Assembly (NCBI GenBank): GCA_035637315.1
Contig: DASPXK010000392.1
Span: 1 to 20,869, forward strand
Length of the DNA stretch: 20,869 nucleotides
Direction: 5' to 3'
Origin: DASPXK01 sp035637315
Lineage (GTDB): Bacteria > Chloroflexota > UBA6077 > JACCZL01
Positions 13,405-20,869 of the stretch are shown piece after piece. A model generated the notes under the pieces. It made no database searches. It worked only from the letters and a program-made list of their open reading frames with translations, and was not told the DNA's origin. Positions within the stretch are counted from its first letter, which is position 1. Each line of letters opens with the position of its first letter. The position numbers and the translations under genes were made by a program.

Positions 13405-13469
13405 GCGGGCTGTAACTTTCCGGGCCTGTCCAGATTCGCCGCGTGCGCGTCAGGCAGGCGGAGGTGCCG

Positions 13470-14129
13470 ATGGCAAAGAACGACCAGCCGCGTTCGACCG
13501 AGCCTCGCGGCCGCGTGCCGGATTCGGCGGGCGAGCCCGAGGCGCTCGACGCCCGAGTTGAAGACGCGCGGGCTGAGGCGGACGAGCAGCGGCGAAGGGC
13601 CGAGGCGTACCTCGACCTGGCCCAGCGCGCCCAGGCGGACTTCCAGAACTACAGGCGGCGCGTCGAGCAGGAGCGAAAGCAGGTCGTCAAGGACGCCAAC
13701 GCCGAGCTGCTGCGAAAGGTCTTGCCGGTCCTGGATGATCTGGAGCGGGCGCTAGGGCACGTGCCGCAGGATCTGAGCCAGCACAGCTGGGCCGAGGGCG
13801 TCTCGCTCATTGGCCAGAAGCTGCAGGCGATCCTGGAGCAGCAGGGTCTAACGAGAATCGGCGCCGAAGGGGAGCAGTTCGATCCGCGCGTTCATGAGGC
13901 GGTCGCCTACGAGGAGCACCCCCAGTACGGCGAGGGCCAGGTGGCTGGCGTGTACCGGCCCGGCTACCGCCTTCACGAACGAGTGCTCAGGCCAGCCCAG
14001 GTGGCCGTTGCTCGGGCACCTTCAGTCTCGTCCCCGGCGCGCGAGGAGGAGCCGAGGGCTGGTCGCGGCAGCCGGCAACGCGCAACCGATCGGTCCAACG
14101 GCGCTTTCGGCGAGTCGCCCCGAACCTGA
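13470..14129 (+). CDS. grpE: GrpE nucleotide exchange factor
   Basis: 219 aa from ATG 13470, which follows GGAGGT closely; a GTG at 13443 in the same frame is less likely. An acidic, disordered N-terminus is followed by the long dimerising helix (DLAQRAQADFQNYRRRVEQE), the four-helix region and the C-terminal beta domain (FDPRVHEAV and RPGYRLHERVLRPAQVAVA). GrpE releases ADP from DnaK. About 40 residues beyond the usual end (Ser/Arg/Glu-rich, no structure visible) form an unusual tail. It is the first gene of a grpE-dnaK-groES-groEL block, 59 bp ahead of dnaK. Regulation probably acts through the 11-bp repeats upstream. Confidence 0.92.
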   Translation: MAKNDQPRSTEPRGRVPDSAGEPEALDARVEDARAEADEQRRRAEAYLDLAQRAQADFQNYRRRVEQERKQVVKDANAELLRKVLPVLDDLERALGHVPQDLSQHSWAEGVSLIGQKLQAILEQQGLTRIGAEGEQFDPRVHEAVAYEEHPQYGEGQVAGVYRPGYRLHERVLRPAQVAVARAPSVSSPAREEEPRAGRGSRQRATDRSNGAFGESPRT

Positions 14130-14188
14130 CAATCCAAACCTACGCCGCGGCCCAGAGTCGGCCGCGGCGCCGAGGAGGCACACATACC

Positions 14189-16108
14189 ATGGCAAAAGTT
14201 TTAGGAATCGATCTCGGGACGACCAACTCGGTCATGGCGGTCATGGAGGCCGGCGAGCCGACGATCCTCGAGAATGCCGAGGGCAACCGCCTGACCCCGT
14301 CGGTCGTCGCGGTCAACCCCAAGAGCAGTGAGCAGATCGTCGGCCAGGTGGCGCGTCGGCAGGCCATCACCAACCCCGAGAACACCATCTTTAGCATCAA
14401 GCGCTTCATGGGCCGTAAGTTCTCTGACCCGGAGGTCCAGGAGGCGGTCAAGCACGTCCCCTATAAGGTGAAGGCGGCTTCGAATGGGGACGTGCGGGTG
14501 GGAATGGGCGGCAAGGAGTACTCGCCGCCCGAGGTCAGCGCGATGATCCTGCGCAAGATGAAGCAGGACGCGGAGGCCAAGCTGGGCGAGAAGATCACCC
14601 AGGCCGTGATCACCGCCCCGGCCTACTTCAACGACAACCAGCGCCAGGCCACCAAGGACGCCGGCACGATCGCCGGGCTTGAAGTCCTGCGGATCATCAA
14701 CGAGCCGACCGCCGCCTCGCTGGCGTACGGCCTGGACAAGAAGGGGTCCGACGAGACGATCGCCGTCTACGACCTGGGCGGCGGCACATTCGACATCTCG
14801 ATCCTCCGAGTTGGGGAGGGCGTCTTCGAGGTCATCGCGACCAACGGCGACACCTTCCTGGGAGGCGACGATTTCGACCAGCGGGTCATCGAGTGGGCCG
14901 TTGACGAGTTTCGCAAAGACCAGGGCATCGACCTGCGCCAGGACCGGATGGCGCTGCAGCGCCTCAAGGAGGCGGCCGAGAAGGCCAAGATCGAGCTCTC
15001 AACCACTTTGCAGACCGATCTGAACCTGCCGTTCATTACGGCCGACGCGTCTGGCCCGAAGCACATGTCGCTCACCCTGACCCGCTCCAAGCTGGAGCAG
15101 CTCACGGCTGACCTGGTCGAGCGAACGGTGGGCCCCTGCCGCCAGGCGCTCAAGGACGCCGGGGTGGAAGCGAGTCAGGTTAACGAGGTCGTCCTGGTGG
15201 GCGGCCAGACCCGCATGCCGGCCGTGGTCGAGCAGGTCAAAAAGCAGTTCGGCAAGGAGCCGCACAAGGGCGTCAACCCCGACGAAGTCGTGGCAGCCGG
15301 GGCGGCGATCCAGGCTGGCGTGCTGGGCGGTGAGGTCAAGGACATCCTGCTGCTAGACGTGACCCCGCTGACGCTCGGTATCGAGACGCTGGGCGGCGTG
15401 ATGACGCCCCTCATCCAGCGCAACACGACGATCCCAACCAGCAAGTCGGAGACGTTCACGACGGCGGCCGACGGCCAGACGTCGGTCGAGGTACACGTAC
15501 TGCAAGGCGAACGGCCGATGGCGGCCGAGAACAAGTCATTGGCGCGCTTCATCTTGGATGGCATCCTGCCCGCCCCCCGCGGCGTCCCGCAGATCGACGT
15601 CACGTTCGACATCGACGCTAACGGCATCTTGAACGTGGCCGCCAAGGACAAGGCGACCGGCAAGGAGCAGAAGATCGTCATCCAGGCCAGCTCCGGCCTC
15701 TCGAAGGACGAGATCGACCGGATGGTGCAGGAGGCGGAGGCGCACGCCGAAGAGGACCGCCGGCGCCGCGAGGAGATCGAGGACCGCAACCGGGCCGACA
15801 GCCTGGCATACCAGGCGGAGAAGATCATTCGCGAGAGCGGCGACAAGCTCCCGCCTGAGCTCAAGACGGAGGTGGAGGAGAAGACGAAAACGTTGCGCGA
15901 GGCGCTGGCAGGCACCGAGATCGGACCCATCCGCGAAGGGATGCAGGCCCTCCAGAGTGCCCTGGAGCAGGCCGGCCAGGCCGTGTACGCCGCCCAACAG
16001 GCGGCGGGCGGCGACGGCCAGCCTGGCGAGGGCCAGCCCGGCGGCGCGGCCGGCGGCCCGGCCGGCGGCCGCCCAGGCACCGTCGAGGGCGAGTACCGCG
16101 AGGTTTAG
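14189..16108 (+). CDS. dnaK: Chaperone DnaK (Hsp70)
   Basis: 639 aa, full length. The ATPase domain has GIDLGTTNS (6-14), the NEPTAAS phosphate-2 region (171-177) and DLGGGTFD (195-202). The linker LLLDVTPLTLGIET leads to the beta substrate-binding domain, and the helical lid ends in a Gly/Ala/Pro-rich tail closing with EGEYREV, similar to the usual acidic end. GAGGAGG precedes the ATG. DnaK binds exposed hydrophobic peptides and cycles with GrpE and DnaJ. The gene downstream is groES, so the main folding machines are linked here; dnaJ must be elsewhere. No truncation or missing catalytic motif is visible. Confidence 0.98.
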   Translation: MAKVLGIDLGTTNSVMAVMEAGEPTILENAEGNRLTPSVVAVNPKSSEQIVGQVARRQAITNPENTIFSIKRFMGRKFSDPEVQEAVKHVPYKVKAASNGDVRVGMGGKEYSPPEVSAMILRKMKQDAEAKLGEKITQAVITAPAYFNDNQRQATKDAGTIAGLEVLRIINEPTAASLAYGLDKKGSDETIAVYDLGGGTFDISILRVGEGVFEVIATNGDTFLGGDDFDQRVIEWAVDEFRKDQGIDLRQDRMALQRLKEAAEKAKIELSTTLQTDLNLPFITADASGPKHMSLTLTRSKLEQLTADLVERTVGPCRQALKDAGVEASQVNEVVLVGGQTRMPAVVEQVKKQFGKEPHKGVNPDEVVAAGAAIQAGVLGGEVKDILLLDVTPLTLGIETLGGVMTPLIQRNTTIPTSKSETFTTAADGQTSVEVHVLQGERPMAAENKSLARFILDGILPAPRGVPQIDVTFDIDANGILNVAAKDKATGKEQKIVIQASSGLSKDEIDRMVQEAEAHAEEDRRRREEIEDRNRADSLAYQAEKIIRESGDKLPPELKTEVEEKTKTLREALAGTEIGPIREGMQALQSALEQAGQAVYAAQQAAGGDGQPGEGQPGGAAGGPAGGRPGTVEGEYREV

Positions 16109-16116
16109 TGGACGTC

Positions 16117-16174
16117 GCCCTCACCCCCTCACCCCCTCGCCCAAGTTTGGGAGAGGGGGCCGGGGGGTGAGGGC
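16117..16174. repeat. Palindromic repeat between dnaK and groES
   Basis: GCCCTCACCCCC (16117-16128) and GGGGGTGAGGGC (16163-16174) form a perfect 12-bp outer stem. CCCCCTC/GAGGGGG (16132-16138 and 16153-16159) form an inner one, with CCCAAG and TTTGGG near the apex. It is the same family as the element at 291-389. It may reduce read-through from dnaK into groES or simply be a tolerated insertion. Confidence 0.75.
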
Positions 16175-16195
16175 GGAGTGATTAGGAGGCCATAT

Positions 16196-16501
16196 ATGGC
16201 GTGGCAGCTCAAACCAATGGGTGACCGGGTTGTGGTCAAGCCGAAGACCCGCGACGAGACGACCAAGAGCGGCATTGTCCTGCCAGACACGGCCAGCGAG
16301 CGGCCGCAGCAAGGTGACGTCCTCTCGGTGGGCCCGGGCCGCGTCCTGGACAACGGCAAGCGGGTCCAGGTCGACATCAAGAAGGGCGATACGGTGCTGT
16401 TCGCCAAGTACAGTGGCACGGAGTTCAAGCTCGACGAGGAGGAGCTGTTGATCCTCAGCGAGCGCGACGTCCTGGCCGTAGTCGAGAACGGCAAGAAGTG
16501 A
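16196..16501 (+). CDS. groES: Co-chaperonin GroES (Hsp10)
   Basis: 101 aa. The ATG at 16196 follows AGGAGG; an in-frame GTG at 16178 lies upstream of the ribosome binding site and is rejected. The sequence has the family features: GDRVVVKP near the start, a mobile loop ETTKSGIVLPDTASERPQQG, and the VGPGR and YSGTEFKLDEEELLIL segments. Seven subunits cap the GroEL ring. The gene follows dnaK by 87 bp and precedes groEL by 109 bp, both gaps being filled by repeats. No separate heat-shock operator is visible directly upstream, so it may be transcribed from the grpE promoter. Confidence 0.97.
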   Translation: MAWQLKPMGDRVVVKPKTRDETTKSGIVLPDTASERPQQGDVLSVGPGRVLDNGKRVQVDIKKGDTVLFAKYSGTEFKLDEEELLILSERDVLAVVENGKK

Positions 16502-16502
16502 C

Positions 16503-16590
16503 CTTGTGTCATGCTGAGCGCCAGCGAAGCATCTTCAGCGAAGCATCTCCTAGTCGAGAGTAGACTCTTCGCTTCGCTCAGAGTGACAAG
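16503..16590. repeat. Imperfect inverted repeat between groES and groEL (TGTCAT-CTGAGCG family)
   Basis: CTTGTGTCATGCTGAGCG (16503-16520) and CGCTCAGAGTGACAAG (16575-16590) are imperfect inverted arms. Inside, CAGCGAAGCATCT occurs twice in tandem, 14 bp apart (16522 and 16536), and TCTTCGCTTCGCTC completes the family pattern. Elements of this kind are dispersed in many genomes and give the phantom peptide CHSERSEES on the minus strand. It ends 20 bases before the groEL ATG, upstream of its AGGAGGAG. Confidence 0.7.
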
Positions 16591-16610
16591 AGTTTGGGAG
16601 GAGGAGAGCT

Positions 16611-18242
16611 ATGCCAGCTAAGGACATGGTGTTTGACGAGGTTGCGCGACGGCAGTTGAAGGGCGGCATCGACGCCCTGGCGAATGCGATTAGGGTGACG
16701 CTGGGGCCCCGCGGTCGCAACGTGGCGATCGACAAGAAGTGGGGTCCGCCCACCGTCACTCACGACGGCGTGACGGTCGCCAAGGAGATCGAGCTCGAGA
16801 ACCCGTTCCAGAACATGGGCGCCCAGATGCTCAAGCAGGCGGCGACCAAGACCAACGACGTCGCCGGCGACGGGACCACCACCGCCACCATCCTGGCGCA
16901 GTCGATGATCCACGAAGGTCTGCGCAACGTGGCGGCGGGCGCCAACCCGATGCAGATCAAGCGTGGCATCGAGCAGGCGTCCGAGGCGGCCGTGGCCGAG
17001 ATCAAACGAATCGCCAAGCCGGTCAAGGGGCGCGACGATCTCGAGGGGATCGCGGCCATCTCGGCCAACGACCCAGAGATCGGGAAGCTGTTCGCCGAGG
17101 CTATGGAGAAGGTCGGCAAGGATGGCGTGATCACCGTCGAGGAGGGCAAAGGTCTCAAGCTCGAGATCGAGTACACCGAGGGGATGCAGTTCGACCGGGG
17201 CTACATCTCCCCGTACTTCATCTCCAACCCCGAGCGGATGGTGGCCGAGGTCGACGAGCCATACATCCTCATCACCGACAAGAAGATCAGCGCGGTCAGC
17301 GACATCTTGCCCGTGCTGGAGAACATGGTCCAGACCGGGCGCAAAGAGCTGGTCATCATCGCCGAGGATGTGGACGGCGAGGCGCTCGGCACGCTGGTCC
17401 TTAACAAACTGCGTGGCATCCTGAACGTGCTGGCCGTCAAGGCCCCGGGCTTCGGCGACCGCCGCAAGGAGATGCTCCGCGACATCGCGATCTTGACCGG
17501 TGGCACGGTCATCTCGGAAGAGCTCGGCAAGAAGCTCGAGAACACCACAGTCAACGACGTGGGTCGGGCCCGTCGCGTCACAGCCAACAAGGACGAGACC
17601 ACCATCATCGAAGGCCATGGCTCCGACACCGAGATCAAGGGCCGCATCCAGCAGATCAAGGCCCAGATCGAGGAGACCACCTCAGACTATGACCGCGAGA
17701 AGCTGCAGGAGCGGCTGGCGAAGCTGTCCGGCGGCGTCGCGGTGGTCAAGGTCGGCGCGGCGACCGAAGTGGAATTGAAGGAGAAGAAGGCCCGTGTCGA
17801 GGATGCCCTGCAGGCCACGCGCGCCGCGGTCGAGGAGGGTATTGTGCCTGGTGGTGGCGTGGCGCTGCTGGCGGCGGCCAGAGCGCTGGAGACGATGAGG
17901 CTCGAGGGCGACCAGCAAGTCGGTGTCCAGATCCTCAGGCGAGCGCTGGAGGAGCCGACCCGCCAGTTGGTCGACAACGCCGGCCTCGAGGGCTCGGTGG
18001 TGGTCCAGGAGCTGCTCGGCCGACAGAAGAAGGACCCGAACGTCGGCTTCGACGTGATGGCCGAGGAGTACCGCGACCTGGTCAAGGCGGGCATCATCGA
18101 TCCTGCCAAAGTGACCCGTTCGGCGCTCGAGAACGCCGCCTCGGTGGCCGCGATCATGCTGACCACCGACGCGCTCGTCACCGAGAAGCCGGAGAAGGAG
18201 AAGACCCCGATGCCCGGGGGCGGCATGCCGGACTACGACTAG
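16611..18242 (+). CDS. groEL: Chaperonin GroEL (Hsp60)
   Basis: 543 aa, full length. ATP-site residues are present: LGPRGRNV (31-38), Asp52 in HDGVTVAKEI, and GDGTT (86-90). The catalytic Asp lies in ARVEDALQATRAAVEEG, followed by GGGVAL. The C-terminus ends GGGMPDYD, a short form of the usual GGM tail. Two stacked heptameric rings with GroES fold proteins in the cytosol. GAGGAGGAG precedes the ATG. Placed last in the chaperone block; a perfect palindrome starts 19 bases after the stop and may end transcription. Confidence 0.98.
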   Translation: MPAKDMVFDEVARRQLKGGIDALANAIRVTLGPRGRNVAIDKKWGPPTVTHDGVTVAKEIELENPFQNMGAQMLKQAATKTNDVAGDGTTTATILAQSMIHEGLRNVAAGANPMQIKRGIEQASEAAVAEIKRIAKPVKGRDDLEGIAAISANDPEIGKLFAEAMEKVGKDGVITVEEGKGLKLEIEYTEGMQFDRGYISPYFISNPERMVAEVDEPYILITDKKISAVSDILPVLENMVQTGRKELVIIAEDVDGEALGTLVLNKLRGILNVLAVKAPGFGDRRKEMLRDIAILTGGTVISEELGKKLENTTVNDVGRARRVTANKDETTIIEGHGSDTEIKGRIQQIKAQIEETTSDYDREKLQERLAKLSGGVAVVKVGAATEVELKEKKARVEDALQATRAAVEEGIVPGGGVALLAAARALETMRLEGDQQVGVQILRRALEEPTRQLVDNAGLEGSVVVQELLGRQKKDPNVGFDVMAEEYRDLVKAGIIDPAKVTRSALENAASVAAIMLTTDALVTEKPEKEKTPMPGGGMPDYD

Positions 18243-18260
18243 GCACCACTCGGGGACACG

Positions 18261-18290
18261 GGTAGGGGCACGGCATGCCGTGCCCCTACC
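18261..18290. terminator. Perfect 30-bp palindrome after groEL, with a decayed second copy
   Basis: GGTAGGGGCACGGCA and its exact complement form a 30-bp palindrome (18261-18290) ending in CTACCTTTG. A degenerate copy follows: GGTC, CACGGC (18324-18329), GCCGTG (18332-18337) and GACC (18342-18345). Its position between groEL and the next promoter, plus a short T run, suit a terminator. The GTAGGGGC/GCCCCTAC ends link it to the repeat at 2884-2956. Confidence 0.6.
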
Positions 18291-18347
18291 TTTGTGCCCA
18301 GAACGTGGTCGCTGAAGGAAGGTCACGGCCCGCCGTGCCCCGACCGT

Positions 18348-18353
18348 TAGAAT
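18348..18353 (+). promoter_or_regulatory. -10 element (TAGAAT) of the penicillin-binding protein gene
   Basis: TAGAAT lies 12 bases before the ATG at 18366, so transcription would start about six bases before the start codon. That is too short a leader for a normal Shine-Dalgarno, although GCGAG precedes the ATG. No -35 is recognisable. Confidence 0.4.
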
Positions 18354-18365
18354 CTCGGCAGCGAG

Positions 18366-20869
18366 ATGCGATTCCTGCTCTGGCTCGTCGTCATCGCGGC
18401 TTTTCTGACTTCGCTGTCGTTCGTGGCGGTGGCCGGCCTGTACGCCTACTACGCTCGCGAGCTGCCGGACTACACCCAGCTCGATACGCGGCGGGTCTTC
18501 CAAACCGCCCGTATTCTCGACCGCAACGGCGAGCTGCTCGGCGAGTTCACCGATCCCGAAGGCGGCAGGCGAACACTCATCCCGCTCGCGGAGATTCCCA
18601 AGCCGCTCCAGGATGCGACGATCGCTTCCGAGGACGGGGCCTTTTACAGCCACCCGGGCTTCGACCCGCGAGCCATCGCGCGTGCGCTCTGGCAGAACTT
18701 TCGTGGCCAGCGGGTCGTCTCCGGCGCCAGCACGATCACCCAGCAGCTGGTCAAGAACACACTCCTGTCCTCGGAAGTCAGCGCCGACCGAAAGATAAAA
18801 GAAGCCTTCCTGGCGATCGAGCTGACGCGCCGCTACTCGAAGGACCGGATCCTGGAGCTGTACCTCAACGAGGTGTACTACGGGAACCTCGCCTACGGCG
18901 TCGAGGCCGCAGCCCAAACATACTTCGGCCGCTCGGTGCGAGAGCTCGACCTGGCCGAATTGAGCTTCATCGCCGGGCTGCCCCAGGCTCCGGCCGCGTA
19001 CGACCCGTACACCAATCCGGCCGGGGCGCGAGCTCGCCAGGACTACGTGCTCGAGCAGATGGAACGCCAGGCGATGATCGACCATGTCCAGGCCGAGGCC
19101 GCGCGCGCCAAGCCGATCGTGTTGCGGCCGCCCGAGCGCCGCGACTCAGTTCAGGCGCCGCACTTCGTGGTCTTCATCCGTGAGCTCCTGGAGCGGAGCT
19201 ACAGCTCGGACACACTCTATCGTGAGGGGCTTCAGATTCGTACTACCCTGGACCTTAACGTTCAGCGGATCGCCGAGCGCGCGGCGCGCGAACAGGTCGA
19301 CGAGATCCGTGCCCGCAACGCGAGCAACGCGGCGCTAGTGGCGATCCAGCCGACAACGGGCGAGATCCTGGCTATGGTCGGCAGTGTCGACTACTACGAC
19401 GAGCGCATCTCTGGACAGGTCAACGTGGCCCTTCGAGACCGCCAGCCGGGCTCAACCCTGAAACCGTTCACCTACCTGACCGCCTTCGAGAAAGGCTGGT
19501 CGCCGGCTACTATGGTCATGGACGCGCCAACTACCTTCGGCGGCAATTACACGCCTCTGAACTACGATGGCAAGTTTCGTGGCCCGGTTAGCGTCCGCCG
19601 CGCACTCGCCGCCTCGCTCAACATCCCGGCCGTCAAAACGCTGGAGGCGGTGGGCGTTGACGCCATGCTCGCCACCGTCCATCGGATGGGGATCACGGGC
19701 TTGCGCGATCCTGGTCGATACGGCCTATCGGTCACGCTCGGCGGCGGCGAGGTGACGCTGCTCGATCTGACGTACGCCTATGCCCCGTTCGCCAATGGCG
19801 GGTTCCAGGTCGGCTTGCCGCTTGCCGAGCGGGACAGAACACCCGGTTCACGTCAGTTCGATCCGGTCGCCATCCAGGAGATCAAGAATAGCGCCGGGCG
19901 GACGATGTACCAGTACGGTCCCCAGCCTGGCCGTGAGGTGGCTAGCCCGGGCCTGGCCTATCTGATCACCAACATCCTTGCGGACGACGAGGCTCGAGTC
20001 GAGACGTACGGGCGAAACAGTCCACTCCGACTATCGCGCCCTGCCGCGGCAAAGACCGGCACCACCGACGATTACCGGGACTCCTGGGTAGTGGGCTACA
20101 CACCCGACCTCGTCGCTGGCGTTTGGGTCGGCAACAGCGACGGCAGCCCAATGCGAGACGTGCTCGGCGCGACCGGGGCTGGAAAGATCTGGCACGCGTT
20201 CATGGAGGGAGCTCTGGCTGGTACGCCGCCCAAGCCGTTCGCGCGTCCGGCGGACGTGGTGGAGCAGGAAGTCTGTACGCCCTCTGGGCTGCTACCGACC
20301 CCCGACTGCGCCAAGCGCGTCACCGAGCTGTTCACCAGGGGTAACCTGCCGACCAGGTTGGACGACCTGTATCGGCGGGCAGAGGTGTGCAAGGTCAACG
20401 GCAAGCTGGCGTTCGACCTGGTGCCAGCCAATGGCCGCGAATCGAAGGTGTTCGTGCTCTTCCCCTCCCCGTACACTGACTGGGGACCGCGCAACGGCTA
20501 CCCGGCCCCGCCAACCGACCGCTGCGACGACGTCTACCGAGGCGTGAAGGTGGCCGAGATCGATCGACCCATGCCGGAGGCGCCATTGAGTGGAATCGTC
20601 CAGGTGACTGGCTCGGCCATGTTCGACGACTTTCACCATCTCGATCTGGAGGTCGGCGCCGGGCTGAGCCCAGCTCAGTGGCTCAAGCTCACCAACGCGA
20701 GGACCGAGGGTGTCGACCACGCCCTTCTAGGAGTCTGGGACACGGCAGGCCTTCCGCCTGGCCGCTACACGCTGCGGCTGACCGTCTATGACAGCCTCGG
20801 CAACTCGATCCAGAAGACCAGTCCGGCCCTGGTTGGCTCTCCTGTGCCGTCGCCAGCGCCGCTCTTCCC
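18366..20869 (+). CDS. Class A penicillin-binding protein 1A, 3' end outside the window
   Basis: 834 codons are present and the frame is open at the right edge. A signal anchor (about 4-29) is followed by the GT51 transglycosylase: EDGAFYSHPGFD (89-100, catalytic Glu89), GASTITQQLVKN (120-131) and ELYLNEVYYG (164-173). The transpeptidase domain has the acyl-serine box STLK (363-366), SLN (417-419) and KTGTT (563-567). The protein polymerises lipid II into glycan strands and makes 3-4 cross-links. After about residue 595 comes a Cys-containing region (CTPSG, PDCAKR). From about 735 there is a beta-sandwich-like domain (LSGIVQVTGSAMF to GRYTLRLTVYDSLGN), then Pro/Ser-rich sequence. Such C-terminal extensions occur in several phyla but their role is unclear. 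The gene has its own -10 and is separate from groEL. Confidence 0.95.
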   Translation, partial: MRFLLWLVVIAAFLTSLSFVAVAGLYAYYARELPDYTQLDTRRVFQTARILDRNGELLGEFTDPEGGRRTLIPLAEIPKPLQDATIASEDGAFYSHPGFDPRAIARALWQNFRGQRVVSGASTITQQLVKNTLLSSEVSADRKIKEAFLAIELTRRYSKDRILELYLNEVYYGNLAYGVEAAAQTYFGRSVRELDLAELSFIAGLPQAPAAYDPYTNPAGARARQDYVLEQMERQAMIDHVQAEAARAKPIVLRPPERRDSVQAPHFVVFIRELLERSYSSDTLYREGLQIRTTLDLNVQRIAERAAREQVDEIRARNASNAALVAIQPTTGEILAMVGSVDYYDERISGQVNVALRDRQPGSTLKPFTYLTAFEKGWSPATMVMDAPTTFGGNYTPLNYDGKFRGPVSVRRALAASLNIPAVKTLEAVGVDAMLATVHRMGITGLRDPGRYGLSVTLGGGEVTLLDLTYAYAPFANGGFQVGLPLAERDRTPGSRQFDPVAIQEIKNSAGRTMYQYGPQPGREVASPGLAYLITNILADDEARVETYGRNSPLRLSRPAAAKTGTTDDYRDSWVVGYTPDLVAGVWVGNSDGSPMRDVLGATGAGKIWHAFMEGALAGTPPKPFARPADVVEQEVCTPSGLLPTPDCAKRVTELFTRGNLPTRLDDLYRRAEVCKVNGKLAFDLVPANGRESKVFVLFPSPYTDWGPRNGYPAPPTDRCDDVYRGVKVAEIDRPMPEAPLSGIVQVTGSAMFDDFHHLDLEVGAGLSPAQWLKLTNARTEGVDHALLGVWDTAGLPPGRYTLRLTVYDSLGNSIQKTSPALVGSPVPSPAPLF

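Noticed and set aside
13262..16610. CIRCE (TTAGCACTC-N9-GAGTGCTAA) or HAIR-type operator for the chaperone genes
   Set aside because: I looked upstream of grpE, dnaK, groES and groEL and found no match to either element.
16550..16610. Minus-strand frame giving a CHSERSEES peptide
   Set aside because: This is the well-known phantom translation of the TGTCAT-CTGAGCG repeat, not a gene.
1..20869. tRNA, rRNA, integrase, transposase, toxin-antitoxin or phage-defence genes
   Set aside because: None of the frames or non-coding stretches showed the corresponding motifs or cloverleaf-like sequences.

Overview
The window reads as a piece of a high-GC (about two-thirds G+C by eye) bacterial chromosome, most likely a Chloroflexota member or close relative. 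The lineage call is an inference. It rests on the gene families (Tat-type lipoprotein with a PAAP-rich linker, two-domain iron-type permease, glycan exporter plus coiled-coil methyltransferase, PBP1A with an extra C-terminal beta domain) and on many intergenic palindromic repeats of a kind I associate with that phylum. No 16S gene or marker phylogeny is available here. There are no tRNA, rRNA, CRISPR, transposase, integrase, phage or defence genes.

Layout. 1-2546, mostly minus strand: the 5' end of an unidentified gene whose Shine-Dalgarno sits in a hairpin, a Tat-exported L,D-transpeptidase, a small membrane protein and a PIG-L deacetylase. 2547-5977, plus strand: a 93-aa unknown protein divergent from PIG-L, then a solute-binding lipoprotein and a fused two-domain permease, with no ATPase gene beside them. 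5978-9413, plus strand: a glycan-export operon (ABC-2 permease, Wzt-like ATPase with carbohydrate-binding tail, methyltransferase with coiled-coil tail, 4-bp overlap between the last two). 9482-11521, minus: a secreted subtilisin-like protease. 11742-12722, plus: an ornithine cyclodeaminase/mu-crystallin family enzyme. 12748-13011, minus: a small two-helix membrane protein. 13470-18242, plus: grpE, dnaK, groES, groEL in a row without dnaJ or hrcA. 18366-20869, plus: a class A penicillin-binding protein cut by the window edge.

Common themes. Many genes concern the cell envelope (L,D-transpeptidase, PBP1A, glycan export, exported protease, binding protein). The chaperone block is preceded by four tandem 11-bp direct repeats ending 7 bp before a -10-like hexamer, a layout expected for an OmpR/PhoB-type operator. 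Several promoters share a TAYACT-type -10, three inside an identical GCTAYACTGG context, and at three start codons the -10 lies only 6-7 bp upstream, which predicts leaderless mRNAs. Palindromic repeats of several families fill most gaps, and one lies in frame inside the protease gene. I see no clearly new multi-gene system. The best candidates for novelty are the 11-bp operator array, the leaderless/GCTAYACTGG promoter class, the Wzt plus coiled-coil methyltransferase pair as a possible chain-length device, and the Shine-Dalgarno hairpin at the left edge.
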